Both the position numbers and the translations under genes were made by a program. Below, in pieces: positions 23,986 to 32,291 of a stretch of 64,000 nucleotides of DNA. The stretch comes from CBDFGS01 sp965247255. GTDB lineage: Bacteria > Chloroflexota > Dehalococcoidia > Lucifugimonadales > CAUZJF01. Location of the stretch: NCBI GenBank assembly GCA_965247255.1, contig CBDFGS010000009.1:248001-312000 (forward strand). The letters are read 5' to 3'. The notes below the pieces were generated by a model. That model saw only the letters and a program-made list of their open reading frames with translations. It did not search any database and had not been told where the DNA came from. Every line of letters starts with the position of its first letter. Position 1 is the first letter of the stretch.

Positions 23986-25311
23986 TCAGGCCGGGAACGG
24001 AATGGCTTGCAGCCGGGCCAAGGCGCGAGTGAACTGGGTTTCCCAAGGCCAGCGCCGGGGGAGATGCAAAGTGAGGCGGCGCGCCGAGCGGGTGATCCGT
24101 CCCACCAGAGCGAAGACCCGCCGCCTGAGGGTCTTGGTGATCACGGTCCGCTCGCCCAGACCAATCCGCGCCGTCCAGCGGGCCAGGTTATGCGCCATCA
24201 CCTGGACCGCCAGCCAGGCGCCGTTGGCGGCGAAGCGCGCCGACGGCATGTGGTTCAGCCCGACGCCGTACTTGAGGTCGCGTATGGCGTTCTCGACCTC
24301 GGCGTGGCGGCGATGATCGGCCTCCAGTTCCAGCGTCTCCCCATCGCGGTCGGTGATGAAGGCGTGATAGCTGTATCTGGCGAAGAGGGCGAGCTGGGAA
24401 CCGGGCGTCGGCTTCACCCGCCGGACAATGAGCCGCACCGGCGCGGCGTCCGGCTTGGTCTGGAACGGGGTGTAAGTCGTCTCGGCGACATCGGCGGCGC
24501 CGTCCATCCAGTAGGGAATGGGAGTCCAGTCCTCCTCTGGTATCGCCTCGATCAGATCCCGCAGCCTGGCGCGCTGGCGGATGGTGATAGAGAAGCGGAC
24601 ATCCATTTCCCGGCAGGCGGCAACGACAGTGTGGGCGTAGAAGCCGCTGTCGGCCCGCACCGTGAGTTGTCCCCTGGCCCCGCCGTAGCGCACCCGCCCC
24701 ACCGTCTCACGCAGGAAGTGGGCGGCGCCACGGGCGGTGTTGGCCCGGCCCTCGCGCAGCCGGGACATCAGCACCTCGCCGGTGCCGGCGGCAATGGCCA
24801 GCAGCGGGTGATAGCCGCGGGCGCCGGTATAGCCGTGGTGGCGCGCTCCCTCCTTGGCCAGTCCATAGGTCTCGCAGATGGTCGAGTCCAGGTCGATGGT
24901 CAGGGGCGAGTCGCCGGGTCCGGCCCCAGCGGCCCAGGCCCGGGCCAACAACTGGCGGCTCACGCGGTCGAGTTGACGGACATGCCCCCACCGGAAGCTG
25001 CGCAGGAAGGTCCCCAGGGTGGATGGCGCCTTGACCACGCAGCCTAGAACACCAACCGTCCCACCAGCGCGCAGCGCATCGGCGTCGTCGATGCAGTCGC
25101 CGCCTGCCAGCGCGGAAGCGACCAGCGTCAGCATCTTGTCCCCAGTGTTCGCCCGTCCCGGCGCTCCGCCGAGGTCAAGGTGATGGTCGACGAGTTCCCG
25201 CAGGCCCAGGTGCCGGGCTAGGGTGGCCGGCAGGAGCAGGCCGGCATTGGCCACCAGGCGATGGTCGTCAAAGAGGATGCGGATACGGTCGGGTTTGTTC
25301 TGTGGCAGCAT
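23986..25311 (-). CDS. IS1380-type DDE transposase, copy 1
   Basis: 441 residues. Likely catalytic residues are Asp142 (TIDLDSTICE), Asp221 (VRADSGFY) and Glu340 (HAEVENAIRDLKYG), the E with the family's following D-x-K-x-G pattern. A Gly-rich N-terminal region before residue 135 would bind the ends. AAGGAG lies 10 nt before the ATG, inside the downstream arm of an inverted repeat that can block translation. A 389-codon open frame runs antisense through it in every copy and is treated as a shadow. Confidence 0.93.
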   Translation of the reverse strand: MLPQNKPDRIRILFDDHRLVANAGLLLPATLARHLGLRELVDHHLDLGGAPGRANTGDKMLTLVASALAGGDCIDDADALRAGGTVGVLGCVVKAPSTLGTFLRSFRWGHVRQLDRVSRQLLARAWAAGAGPGDSPLTIDLDSTICETYGLAKEGARHHGYTGARGYHPLLAIAAGTGEVLMSRLREGRANTARGAAHFLRETVGRVRYGGARGQLTVRADSGFYAHTVVAACREMDVRFSITIRQRARLRDLIEAIPEEDWTPIPYWMDGAADVAETTYTPFQTKPDAAPVRLIVRRVKPTPGSQLALFARYSYHAFITDRDGETLELEADHRRHAEVENAIRDLKYGVGLNHMPSARFAANGAWLAVQVMAHNLARWTARIGLGERTVITKTLRRRVFALVGRITRSARRLTLHLPRRWPWETQFTRALARLQAIPFPA

Positions 25312-25316
25312 CTATT

Positions 25317-25382
25317 GGGTGCTCCTTGTTTCCGGGCGGGTTTCTGTTCCAAAACCATTATCCCAGATTCAGAGGAGCACCC
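25317..25382 (-). promoter_or_regulatory. RBS-sequestering inverted repeat of IS copy 1
   Basis: AGGAGCACCC around the transposase Shine-Dalgarno (25317-25326 on the minus strand) is the exact complement of GGGTGCTCCT located upstream (25373-25382). The 46-nt loop holds a GGGATAAT -10-like box (25362-25357). A transcript started there would lack the upstream arm, whereas read-through RNA would contain both. The same layout occurs in the other three copies. Confidence 0.6.
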
Positions 25383-25432
25383 GCTGGCTTCTTCAAGGGC
25401 TGTCCCCAAGGACGTCCTTCGGTGGATTCGGG

Positions 25433-26472
25433 CTTACGTGAAGCATGTCATCGACCCGTCCTGCGACATTGAACCGAAAGCCGGTCCGACCGCAGGCGCA
25501 CTCGCCGGTGGCCAGCACCTCGATGAGGTCGCCGGTGCGGTAGCGCACAAGCGGCTGGGACTCGCGGCCCAGGTTTGTGAGTACCAGCTCGCCCGACGTG
25601 CCGTCGCTAATTTCGAGGTCCTTCCCGCTGGAAGGCTCTATGAGCTGCGGGACCAGCGCCCCCTGAGCGAGAAAGTGGAGCGCGTCGATCTCGTCGCACA
25701 CCGAGGCGAAGTTGCAGAGCGCCTCGGACAGGCCGTAGTTGGCGTTGGAGGCCTTCATGCCCCAGGTCTCCTCCATCCGGGTCTTGAACTCCGGGTCCTC
25801 CAGCGCCGGCTCACCTCCGAACAGCCCCAGCTTTAGACCGAGGTCGCGGGGGTCGATGCCAAGCTCTTCCCGCACGATATTTTCCAGTCGGCCAGGGTAG
25901 GAGGGCGTCGCCGAAATGGTATCCACGCCCGCCTCGCGAATCATCCTGACTAGCTGGCGAGAGTTTCCGACGCCGTGGGGGACTACTGTCGCCCCGGTGG
26001 TCTCGAGGTTGGAGTGGTCGGTGTAGCCCCCCATCCAGAGGGAGTAGTTCAGGCAGTGGACCACGGTATGGTTCGGTCGAAGGCCACCGGCCCAGAAGGC
26101 CCTGGCGCCGACTCGATTCGTCTGGATGATGTCGTTGCGTGTGAGGCCGGCGTATATGAACCGCCCCGTCGTGCCGGATGTGCGGTGCACCCTCACGATG
26201 GACTCGCGGGGCGCAGCCAGATAGTCGCCGAAGGGCGGTTGCCGCTGCTGCGATTGGCGAAGCTCGTCCTTGGTGGTGAAGGGCAGCAGCGTGAGGTCTT
26301 CCGCGTCCTGCACGTCATCGGGAGTTACGCCGGCGTCGTCGAACCTACGGCGATAGAAGGGGCTATTGTCGTGGACGTACTCCATCTGCCGCGCCAGCGC
26401 TGCGCGTTCCATGGAGCGCTGCGCCTCGTAGGGCATAGCCTCCGATTTCGGGTCCCACATGGTCCGATACAT
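25433..26472 (-). pseudogene. paaK: Phenylacetate-CoA ligase, N-terminal part (gene split by IS copy 1)
   Basis: The 5' part of paaK, 345 codons up to the insertion. The adenylation-site motif VRVHRTSGTTGRF is near residue 95, with HNTVVHCLNYSLWMGG and GLSEALCNF later, followed by the ATP-contacting YRTGDLIEVL and the hinge GRVDDMLHV, where the element interrupts. The frame then runs about 13 codons into the IS before stopping. The truncated product lacks the C-terminal domain needed for the thioester-forming step and should be inactive. It lies 56 bp after the enoyl-CoA hydratase gene, so an aryl- or fatty-acid CoA pathway was probably disabled. Confidence 0.92.
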
Positions 26473-26528
26473 AGCGGAGTAACTTAACTTAAACGTAAAG
26501 GCAGCTATGAAGGGCTAACTTTTCGTCC

Positions 26529-27293
26529 TTAGCCCATTTCCGCAAGCCGGCGCTCCACACGCGCTTCAAATTCGCCGTCCTCGACGCACTTCAGGAAATT
26601 GTCGCGCTCCGTTTCCAGGACCTTCTCGAAGGTGGAAGAAAGGGCGTCCTCTACTGCCGCGCGGGAGAGTCTGATCGCGAGGGATGGCCGGTCTCCGAGT
26701 TTCCGGCCCATGGTCACAGCCTCGCTCATGAGACTCTCGAGCGAAACGACCCTGTTCACAAGTCCTATGCGCAGCGCCTCGGCCGCGTCGATGAAGTCGC
26801 CAGTCATTATTAGCTCTTTGGCCTTGCCCAGGCCCACCAGATGGGGGAGCAGCTTCGTACCTGCTGTAGTCACGGTGAACCCCAGCCCGGTCTCGGGCAG
26901 CCCGAAGACAGCGTCCTGCGCCGCGATTCGGATGTCGCAGCTCATGGCGAATTCGCATCCGCCGCCCACGGCATAGCCCTGCACGGCGGCGATCAGGGGC
27001 TTGCCCAGGGCTCTGCTCTCGCGGTAGACGTCCTGCAGCAGATCGACCTCCTCGAGCCAGTGGTCGCGACTCTTGCCGGCCGCTATCTCCTTCACGTCAT
27101 CACCTGCGCAGAAGGCCCGACCGGCTCCTGCCAGAATCACGCATCTGACGCCCACGTCCTCTCTGGCCTTCGCCAGAGAGCCGAGGAGGCCTTTGAGCAG
27201 GGCCAGGTTGATGGCGTTGAGCCTCTCAGGTCTGTTGAGCTCGATTTTCGCCACCGCGCCTTCCCGCGTGTAGATGACCGTCTCTCGCGCCAT
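26529..27293 (-). CDS. Enoyl-CoA hydratase/isomerase (crotonase) family protein
   Basis: 254 residues, normal crotonase length. Key regions are NRPERLNAINLALL, the first oxyanion-hole segment GRAFCAGDDVKEIA (near residue 62), the second oxyanion-hole segment AVQGYAVGGGCEFAMSCDIRIA (near residue 108), and LPETGLGFTVTTAGTKLL. The Glu at the position after GLPET is compatible with hydratase or isomerase chemistry. It precedes the interrupted paaK gene, suggesting a former unit for catabolism of an aryl-CoA or related acid. Ring-opening genes are absent from the window, so a full phenylacetate pathway cannot be claimed. Confidence 0.9.
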   Translation of the reverse strand: MARETVIYTREGAVAKIELNRPERLNAINLALLKGLLGSLAKAREDVGVRCVILAGAGRAFCAGDDVKEIAAGKSRDHWLEEVDLLQDVYRESRALGKPLIAAVQGYAVGGGCEFAMSCDIRIAAQDAVFGLPETGLGFTVTTAGTKLLPHLVGLGKAKELIMTGDFIDAAEALRIGLVNRVVSLESLMSEAVTMGRKLGDRPSLAIRLSRAAVEDALSSTFEKVLETERDNFLKCVEDGEFEARVERRLAEMG

Positions 27294-27549
27294 TCCTGCC
27301 TCCTGCTCATGCCACGGTGGGCAACATTATATGCGTTGTCGGCCGGCGTCCAAGTCCAACGAGCAAACTCCGCATGTTTCCGCCTCAACGCCTGTAGCAG
27401 TCGACGAACTCCGATTGCTCTCTCGACGTATGGACCTATTGGGCGATCTTCCCAGGGTGTACTTCGGAGTCCGTCGGGTGAGGCGTACAATACCCCTCGA
27501 CTTGATTCTTGCAACCCATGGCTGATCGAAGACGAGAGGGCTTCGACCT

Positions 27550-28329
27550 TTGTCCCATCAGCAGAGACATCTCACAACCATCTACGACAACCGGCGCGCG
27601 GGGCGCCCGGCCCATGAAGTTAGCGCCGGCGGCAACGGTAGGGGCCTCCCGCGAAGGTCCAGGAGCGTGACCGGCTATCGTTGGCTGGCGCTGCTTGTAG
27701 CCGCTGCTGCTCTCAGCGGCGCTCTGGTCTCGTGCCAAACGGAGCCGGCGCCAGCTGCCCCAGCTGCACAGCCTCCGGCACAACCCACGTCCGAGCCCGC
27801 CGCGGAGCCTGCGTCACCTACACCTCTACCGGCCGCCGAGGTTGTCTCTTCGCCGACCCCTGCGCCGCCTACCCTCTCCGAGACACCCAGCGTGGCCGCG
27901 GCGGCTACGCCCACGCCAGTCCCGCCCAGCCCTACCTCACCCGCGCTCACCAGCACGCCCGTTCCGCCGACGCCGACCCAAGCTCCCGCCACGGCCACAC
28001 CCACGCCTCCTCCGCCTACCGCCACGCCGGAGCCCGTCGCGACGGTCGCCCCTACGCCGTCACTTTCAGTCTCCTCCGGCATCGACTACAACACGCTGGA
28101 GGACCTGAAGGTCGCGGTGGGGGGCACGGTAACGTGGACAAACGGTGACGAAGTATCCCACACGGTTACCTCAGGTGCACCCGGGGCCGCGACAACCCTC
28201 TGGGACAGCGGCAATATGGGTCAGGGCGCAACCTTCAAGTTCACCTTCAGCCAAGCGGGCGTTTACGCCTACTTCTGCAAGATCCACCCATCGTCCATGA
28301 AGGCCACGGTAACTGTAGAGCAGCAGTAG
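27550..28329 (+). CDS. Cupredoxin lipoprotein with Pro/Thr-rich linker
   Basis: Up to 259 residues. The real start may be GTG 27667, which would put the basic n-region and the lipobox LVSC at the N-terminus of a 220-residue lipoprotein; TTG 27550 is the longer option. After the lipid-anchored Cys comes a linker of about 110 residues made almost only of P, T, A and S. A plastocyanin-like domain follows. Copper ligands are visible: His in VSHTVTS, and Cys, His and Met in FCKIHPSSM. It should be a periplasmic or cell-surface electron carrier. It is divergent from the crotonase gene. The Pro/Thr linker probably spans a cell-wall layer or is glycosylated. Confidence 0.85.
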   Translation: MSHQQRHLTTIYDNRRAGRPAHEVSAGGNGRGLPRRSRSVTGYRWLALLVAAAALSGALVSCQTEPAPAAPAAQPPAQPTSEPAAEPASPTPLPAAEVVSSPTPAPPTLSETPSVAAAATPTPVPPSPTSPALTSTPVPPTPTQAPATATPTPPPPTATPEPVATVAPTPSLSVSSGIDYNTLEDLKVAVGGTVTWTNGDEVSHTVTSGAPGAATTLWDSGNMGQGATFKFTFSQAGVYAYFCKIHPSSMKATVTVEQQ

Positions 28330-28560
28330 TTGCTCAAAGCGCGCGTGCCCTGAGGCTGCTGTAAGAGCTGCTTTGGTTGCTTCCAGCGAAGGGGAACTCG
28401 TGGCTGGACGCCCGGCCCGATTCGGCTCTGGTGGGCATCCTTGGCCCGATTGCAACGCGGCGTTGCCGCAAGATACCGCCAGATAACGCGAGGCCGGGCT
28501 CTTAACGCTGCGAAGTCTGGCCGTGGAAAAGCCTACGTAGCGTCGCGACCGGCTGCAGGC

Positions 28561-31500
28561 TCATGGAGACAGAGGCGTGGTAGGCGCCTGCGACAGCCTG
28601 ATGAAGTAGCCGGCAATTGGCTCGATGGTGAAGGGGTTTGGCGTGCCTGGCAGCCACCCGTCGAAGCCCTGAGCACCGCCGACCCCCCACCTCTGTACAG
28701 AGTTCGCCACGCCGCCTATGGCTTCGATAAGCTCCGTCAAGGTCGCTGCATCATACCCTGTGGCCGGCGTCGCAAATGGAACGCCGATCAGGTTGAAGCC
28801 GGCGACGAGGAAGCTAAGCTCCACGCTAAAGGAGCAGGCCGTACCCGTAATCGTTATCTCGCCGGTTTCCGGCGGAGTAGAAATCTTTACGAAATAGCCT
28901 CGCCCGGGCTCAACTGTGAATGGGTTCGGGGAGCCCGGCAGCCAGCCGTCGAACCCCTGCGCCCCCCCAACCCCCCACCGCTGGACCGAGTCGACCACCC
29001 CTCCGTGTTGGGCAATGATGCCTGCGAAGTCTTCGGCGCTTATCGGCGCATCGCAGTCCACCGGCAAAGCGACCAGGTTGAACCCAACGACCAAGGGGAT
29101 GATCACCGTCGTGATCGTGGGGCCGCCGGGCTCGAGCTTGCCAAGAACGGACGGCGCGACGGGAACAGTGTCAGGCGCTCGAAGCGCGTTGAGCAAAAGC
29201 ACAGCCCCCGCAGACGAGGGCGCTATCGTCACCAACCCAGGGCTCACAGAGCTTGCTGATGGCCCCTTAAAGCCGCTGCGGGCGGGCTCTGCCGCCAAGA
29301 TCGCTGGAGTTAAGCTGCTAACGGATGGGCTCAGAGCGGCTGTGGCTGCGGTGAGCTCTCCGAACCTCCGCGGCGGTACAGCAGCAGCCGCGGTCGCTGT
29401 GTCGGCGGTCGATGGACCTACACTGGCAGACGACTTGGCAGGCTCTCCGAACTTCCTTGGCGCCACGTCCGATGTTGAAGGGGAAAGCACGAGGGTAGAC
29501 ACAGAGACGCCCGCAACAGAGGCAAGAACCGCATCGGTTGATCGTGGAGACGCCGCCACCGACTGCGGCTGGAGGCTGCTGGTCGACGGGCCGACACCGG
29601 CGACGGCCGGGAAGATGACGCCCCCGCCCAGCGGTAGGGAGCCAACCGGTGTGGGAGAAACAGTGATCGATGAGCGGACGGCTACCGCTGAGCTGGAGGG
29701 TGAGATACCGCCTGTGAAGACTCGCGTAGATTGCGGGATTGGATCGATGGGGTCCGTAAGGCCTCCCGGCCTCACCAAAGCGATGGATGCATGCGACACC
29801 CCATTGGTGTGCAGCGACGCCAGCCGGGTCCCGCGCGTTACGACGCTATAGGCAGGGCTGGTCGCCGCGTCAGAGGGCCTTGCGAGCGAGTCGAAGTGGA
29901 GGAGGGGGGTTACCGCGATCGGCGACGCGGTGTCAATGGAGGGGACCACGTCCACCGCCGAGATCGTAGACGCTCCGGCGAGTGCGACTGCAAGCCTGGG
30001 GCTGGCGCTTGAAGCAGAGCTAACTGCCGTGCTGAGCGATGCGCTGGCTGCGGCGGCAATCCCATTTCGGTAAGGGAGACCCGCCAGCGCAAGTCTTGTG
30101 GCCGAATCGGCCGCGGGAGTCAGACCTTCCACGGAGCGATCGGACGCACCGGCCCGCAATGCGGCGAAGCCTGGCGATATCGAAGACGAGGCGTCCTGAG
30201 ACGGCGTAAGGGCGACGACGGAGGGTTGCGACAGGCTATCGGTGAACGGTAGCGCCGCGGGACTCGCCTGGGAAGCGCTGCTGCTCTGAGGGCTGATACT
30301 GATCGCCGTGGATGGAGCCAAGCTGTTCACGTAGGCGGTGTGGGGCCGGCCAATCGACGAAATGGAGCTGTTGAAAAGCGTGGGGACGGTGGTAGTCGGT
30401 GTGATGGTCACGGCGGTCGCCGGCGTCACTGTAGCGCCAACCGGTCCCACCTTCGCCTCGCCGGGTGTCGTTGGCGCTCCGAGGCTCCTGAGGGCGACCG
30501 TGGAGCTGGTGGGACCCACGGAAGACCCGGATGAGGCCGTGGCGACTCCGAGCGAGTTTGGCGACACCTGGGCAGCAGTCGGCAGCACCTCAGACGCCGT
30601 GACGAGCACCAATGATGGGTCCACAGGCGCGATCTGCAGGCCGGTCGGGCTTACCTCACCAGCCGATGAGGTCACCGATACGCCGATCGTTTCAGGTGAC
30701 ACCGAGTCGCTGCTGGGTACCGCCGACGACTGAGCCTCAGTGACAAATGCCGGAATCTCCGGAGAGATTACAGCGCTGACCGGGACCGCGGAGCCTTGCA
30801 CCTGAGTGGTCGGCACGCCCACGTCTAGCGGAGACACCTGAACGCCGGTGGGCGCCACCGATGCCTGGCTCTCCGCCAGCGCAACGCCAACGTTCTTGGG
30901 TGAGGCGGTGGCGGTGGCGGACGCCAGGGTGGTGTGCACCGGGGTTACGGCGGACGTCGGGAGTCGGGACGCGTTGACGCTAACTGGCTGGAGAGGCGTA
31001 GGGCCGCCCACCACCTCCAGCGTCGCGGGAGCATTGGCCGGGGTCAGGACCGCGCTGCCGGTCGCTTCCGGCACCGAGTGCTCGGTGGGACCGACCTTCG
31101 TCTCAGCGGGCGAAACCGATGTCCCCAGGGCCTGCGGCGATACGGGCATGGTAGTCGGCCCCACGGAGGCCTGCGCCGGCGTCACGGATGCGTCGGCCGC
31201 CTGGGGGCCAACCTGGGCCGACGTGGGGGCCACCGAGCTCTGTAGCGGAGGCTCTCCCGCTCCGGGAACTCTTCGCGTGACCTGAACACTCGAGGGCGGC
31301 ACCTGCGCCTGAGTCGGGGGCACCTCGCCGGCGGAGGCCCGAGGCGAGATCTGAGCCGCCAGTGGCTCGACTGTCGTGACGACGGGCTCGACGGCGGAGG
31401 TGAGGCTGGTCGGTGTGACCTGCGTCGGGCCGGGGGCAACCGAGGTCTGGACCGGCGGGACCGATGTGGTGACGTTCTCAGGAGTCAGCTGGGAGGTGGT

Positions 31501-31755
31501 CGGCGAAATGAATGTGTGCTCCGGAGCCGGGGCCACTCCCACAACTTTGGGAGACGCGCCGCTGGTGGTTGGGCCGACCTCTGACGCGGCGGGGGACACC
31601 GGCCCTGTAACAAAAGTCGTCGCGGTCCTCGTGACGGGCAGGATCTGGGCGACAGCGATCCCACCGAGCACTAGGCCCAGCACGGTGGCGGACGCGGCGG
31701 CCCAGACTCGCCAGCGCGCCGTCCGCCCCAACGCGGCTCCTTCCAGCAGTGGCAT
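28561..31755 (-). CDS. Large Ser/Thr/Pro-repeat surface protein with duplicated C-terminal domain
   Basis: 1064 residues. A basic N-terminus and one hydrophobic segment (residues 16-36) act as signal or anchor. Residues about 40-470 consist of a degenerate repeat of 22-23 residues with the pattern SVxPTxxxVSPxxxGxxVT. A looser Ser/Ala/Pro-rich region follows to about residue 890. The last ~160 residues hold two copies of a globular module, each containing RWGVGGAQGFDGWLPG and a nearby EPxxGYF. No Cys occurs until the C-terminal modules. The composition suggests an extended, probably glycosylated, cell-surface stalk. It follows the beta-propeller gene by 11 bp. I know no characterised homolog. 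Confidence 0.8.
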   Translation of the reverse strand: MPLLEGAALGRTARWRVWAAASATVLGLVLGGIAVAQILPVTRTATTFVTGPVSPAASEVGPTTSGASPKVVGVAPAPEHTFISPTTSQLTPENVTTSVPPVQTSVAPGPTQVTPTSLTSAVEPVVTTVEPLAAQISPRASAGEVPPTQAQVPPSSVQVTRRVPGAGEPPLQSSVAPTSAQVGPQAADASVTPAQASVGPTTMPVSPQALGTSVSPAETKVGPTEHSVPEATGSAVLTPANAPATLEVVGGPTPLQPVSVNASRLPTSAVTPVHTTLASATATASPKNVGVALAESQASVAPTGVQVSPLDVGVPTTQVQGSAVPVSAVISPEIPAFVTEAQSSAVPSSDSVSPETIGVSVTSSAGEVSPTGLQIAPVDPSLVLVTASEVLPTAAQVSPNSLGVATASSGSSVGPTSSTVALRSLGAPTTPGEAKVGPVGATVTPATAVTITPTTTVPTLFNSSISSIGRPHTAYVNSLAPSTAISISPQSSSASQASPAALPFTDSLSQPSVVALTPSQDASSSISPGFAALRAGASDRSVEGLTPAADSATRLALAGLPYRNGIAAAASASLSTAVSSASSASPRLAVALAGASTISAVDVVPSIDTASPIAVTPLLHFDSLARPSDAATSPAYSVVTRGTRLASLHTNGVSHASIALVRPGGLTDPIDPIPQSTRVFTGGISPSSSAVAVRSSITVSPTPVGSLPLGGGVIFPAVAGVGPSTSSLQPQSVAASPRSTDAVLASVAGVSVSTLVLSPSTSDVAPRKFGEPAKSSASVGPSTADTATAAAAVPPRRFGELTAATAALSPSVSSLTPAILAAEPARSGFKGPSASSVSPGLVTIAPSSAGAVLLLNALRAPDTVPVAPSVLGKLEPGGPTITTVIIPLVVGFNLVALPVDCDAPISAEDFAGIIAQHGGVVDSVQRWGVGGAQGFDGWLPGSPNPFTVEPGRGYFVKISTPPETGEITITGTACSFSVELSFLVAGFNLIGVPFATPATGYDAATLTELIEAIGGVANSVQRWGVGGAQGFDGWLPGTPNPFTIEPIAGYFIRLSQAPTTPLSP

Positions 31756-31766
31756 AAAGAGCGCCC

Positions 31767-32291
31767 CTACGGGTCGAAGCGCATGATCTCGTAGCTAGAG
31801 GCGGACGAGCCCTGCTGCAGCCAAATGGCGCCTGAGCTGTCCGCCGAGACGTACCAGATCGTGCTCAAGAAGATCGAGTCGGGCCACTTGGTGAAGAGAC
31901 CGCTCACGGGATCGATCCTGCCGATACCATAATACGGTGAGGTCTGTGATACCTGGCCGCTGAACACAGGTCTCTGCTGAGTGTCAACGCTCAGGTGCCT
32001 GATGTTCGTGGCAACACCCTGGAGGTTCCAAGTGGTCAGGTTGTTGGTGCCGGGGTCCAGCCGTACGACTCGGTCCGAGCCCAGGACCCAGAGCTTGCCG
32101 GTGCTGTCCAGCTGCAGCCCCTGTATATGGGTACTCACCTCGAAATCGAGCGACCAGGTCGTAATCTGGTTGGTGACTGGGTCAAGCTGGCCCAACCGGT
32201 CGGGCTGGCCGCTGGCGTGATCGTTCAGGGCGAAGAACACCTTTCCATCAGCCGCCAACTGGATCGATTCGACATACCCATTGGTCGTTAG
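31767..32291 (-). pseudogene. Streptogramin-lyase-like beta-propeller, C-terminal part (split by IS copy 2)
   Basis: The 3' 175 codons of the propeller gene interrupted by IS copy 2. Blade repeats are visible: GQLDPVTNQITTWSL, VRLDPGTNNLTTWNL and GRIDPVSGLFTKW. These alternate with D-x-x-G-x-(I/L)-W strands such as DSTGKLWVLG and DSSGAIWLQQ, the pattern of virginiamycin-B-lyase-like (Vgb) seven-bladed propellers. Joined to the N-terminal part after removal of the IS and one GTTAG, the reading frame is continuous and gives 374 residues. The partial product cannot be translated from its own start. Confidence 0.85.

Larger units (their letters stand above)
23729..25432 (-). mobile_element. IS1380-type insertion sequence, copy 1 (in paaK)
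   Basis: 1704 bp, bounded by 19-bp perfect terminal inverted repeats CCCGAATCCACCGAAGGAC. It is flanked by the 5-bp direct repeat CTTAC (23724-23728 and 25433-25437). One transposase gene lies on the minus strand, with about 257 bp of non-coding DNA after it and 121 bp before it. Element size, 5-bp duplication, CC-starting ends and a ~440-residue DDE transposase fit the IS1380 family. Copies 2 and 4 in this window are practically identical, so movement was recent. Confidence 0.93.

Noticed and set aside
23878..25047. 389-codon plus-strand open frame across the transposase (also at 32441, 47366 and, as 404 codons, at 36944)
   Set aside because: It is exactly antisense to an intact DDE transposase, has no recognisable domain, and its persistence in all copies follows from the copies being near-identical and GC-rich.
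28916..29851. 311-codon plus-strand frame opposite the giant repeat protein
   Set aside because: Both strands of this low-complexity DNA are open. The minus frame has a signal-like N-terminus, regular repeats, a duplicated globular C-terminus and operon context. The plus frame has none of these.
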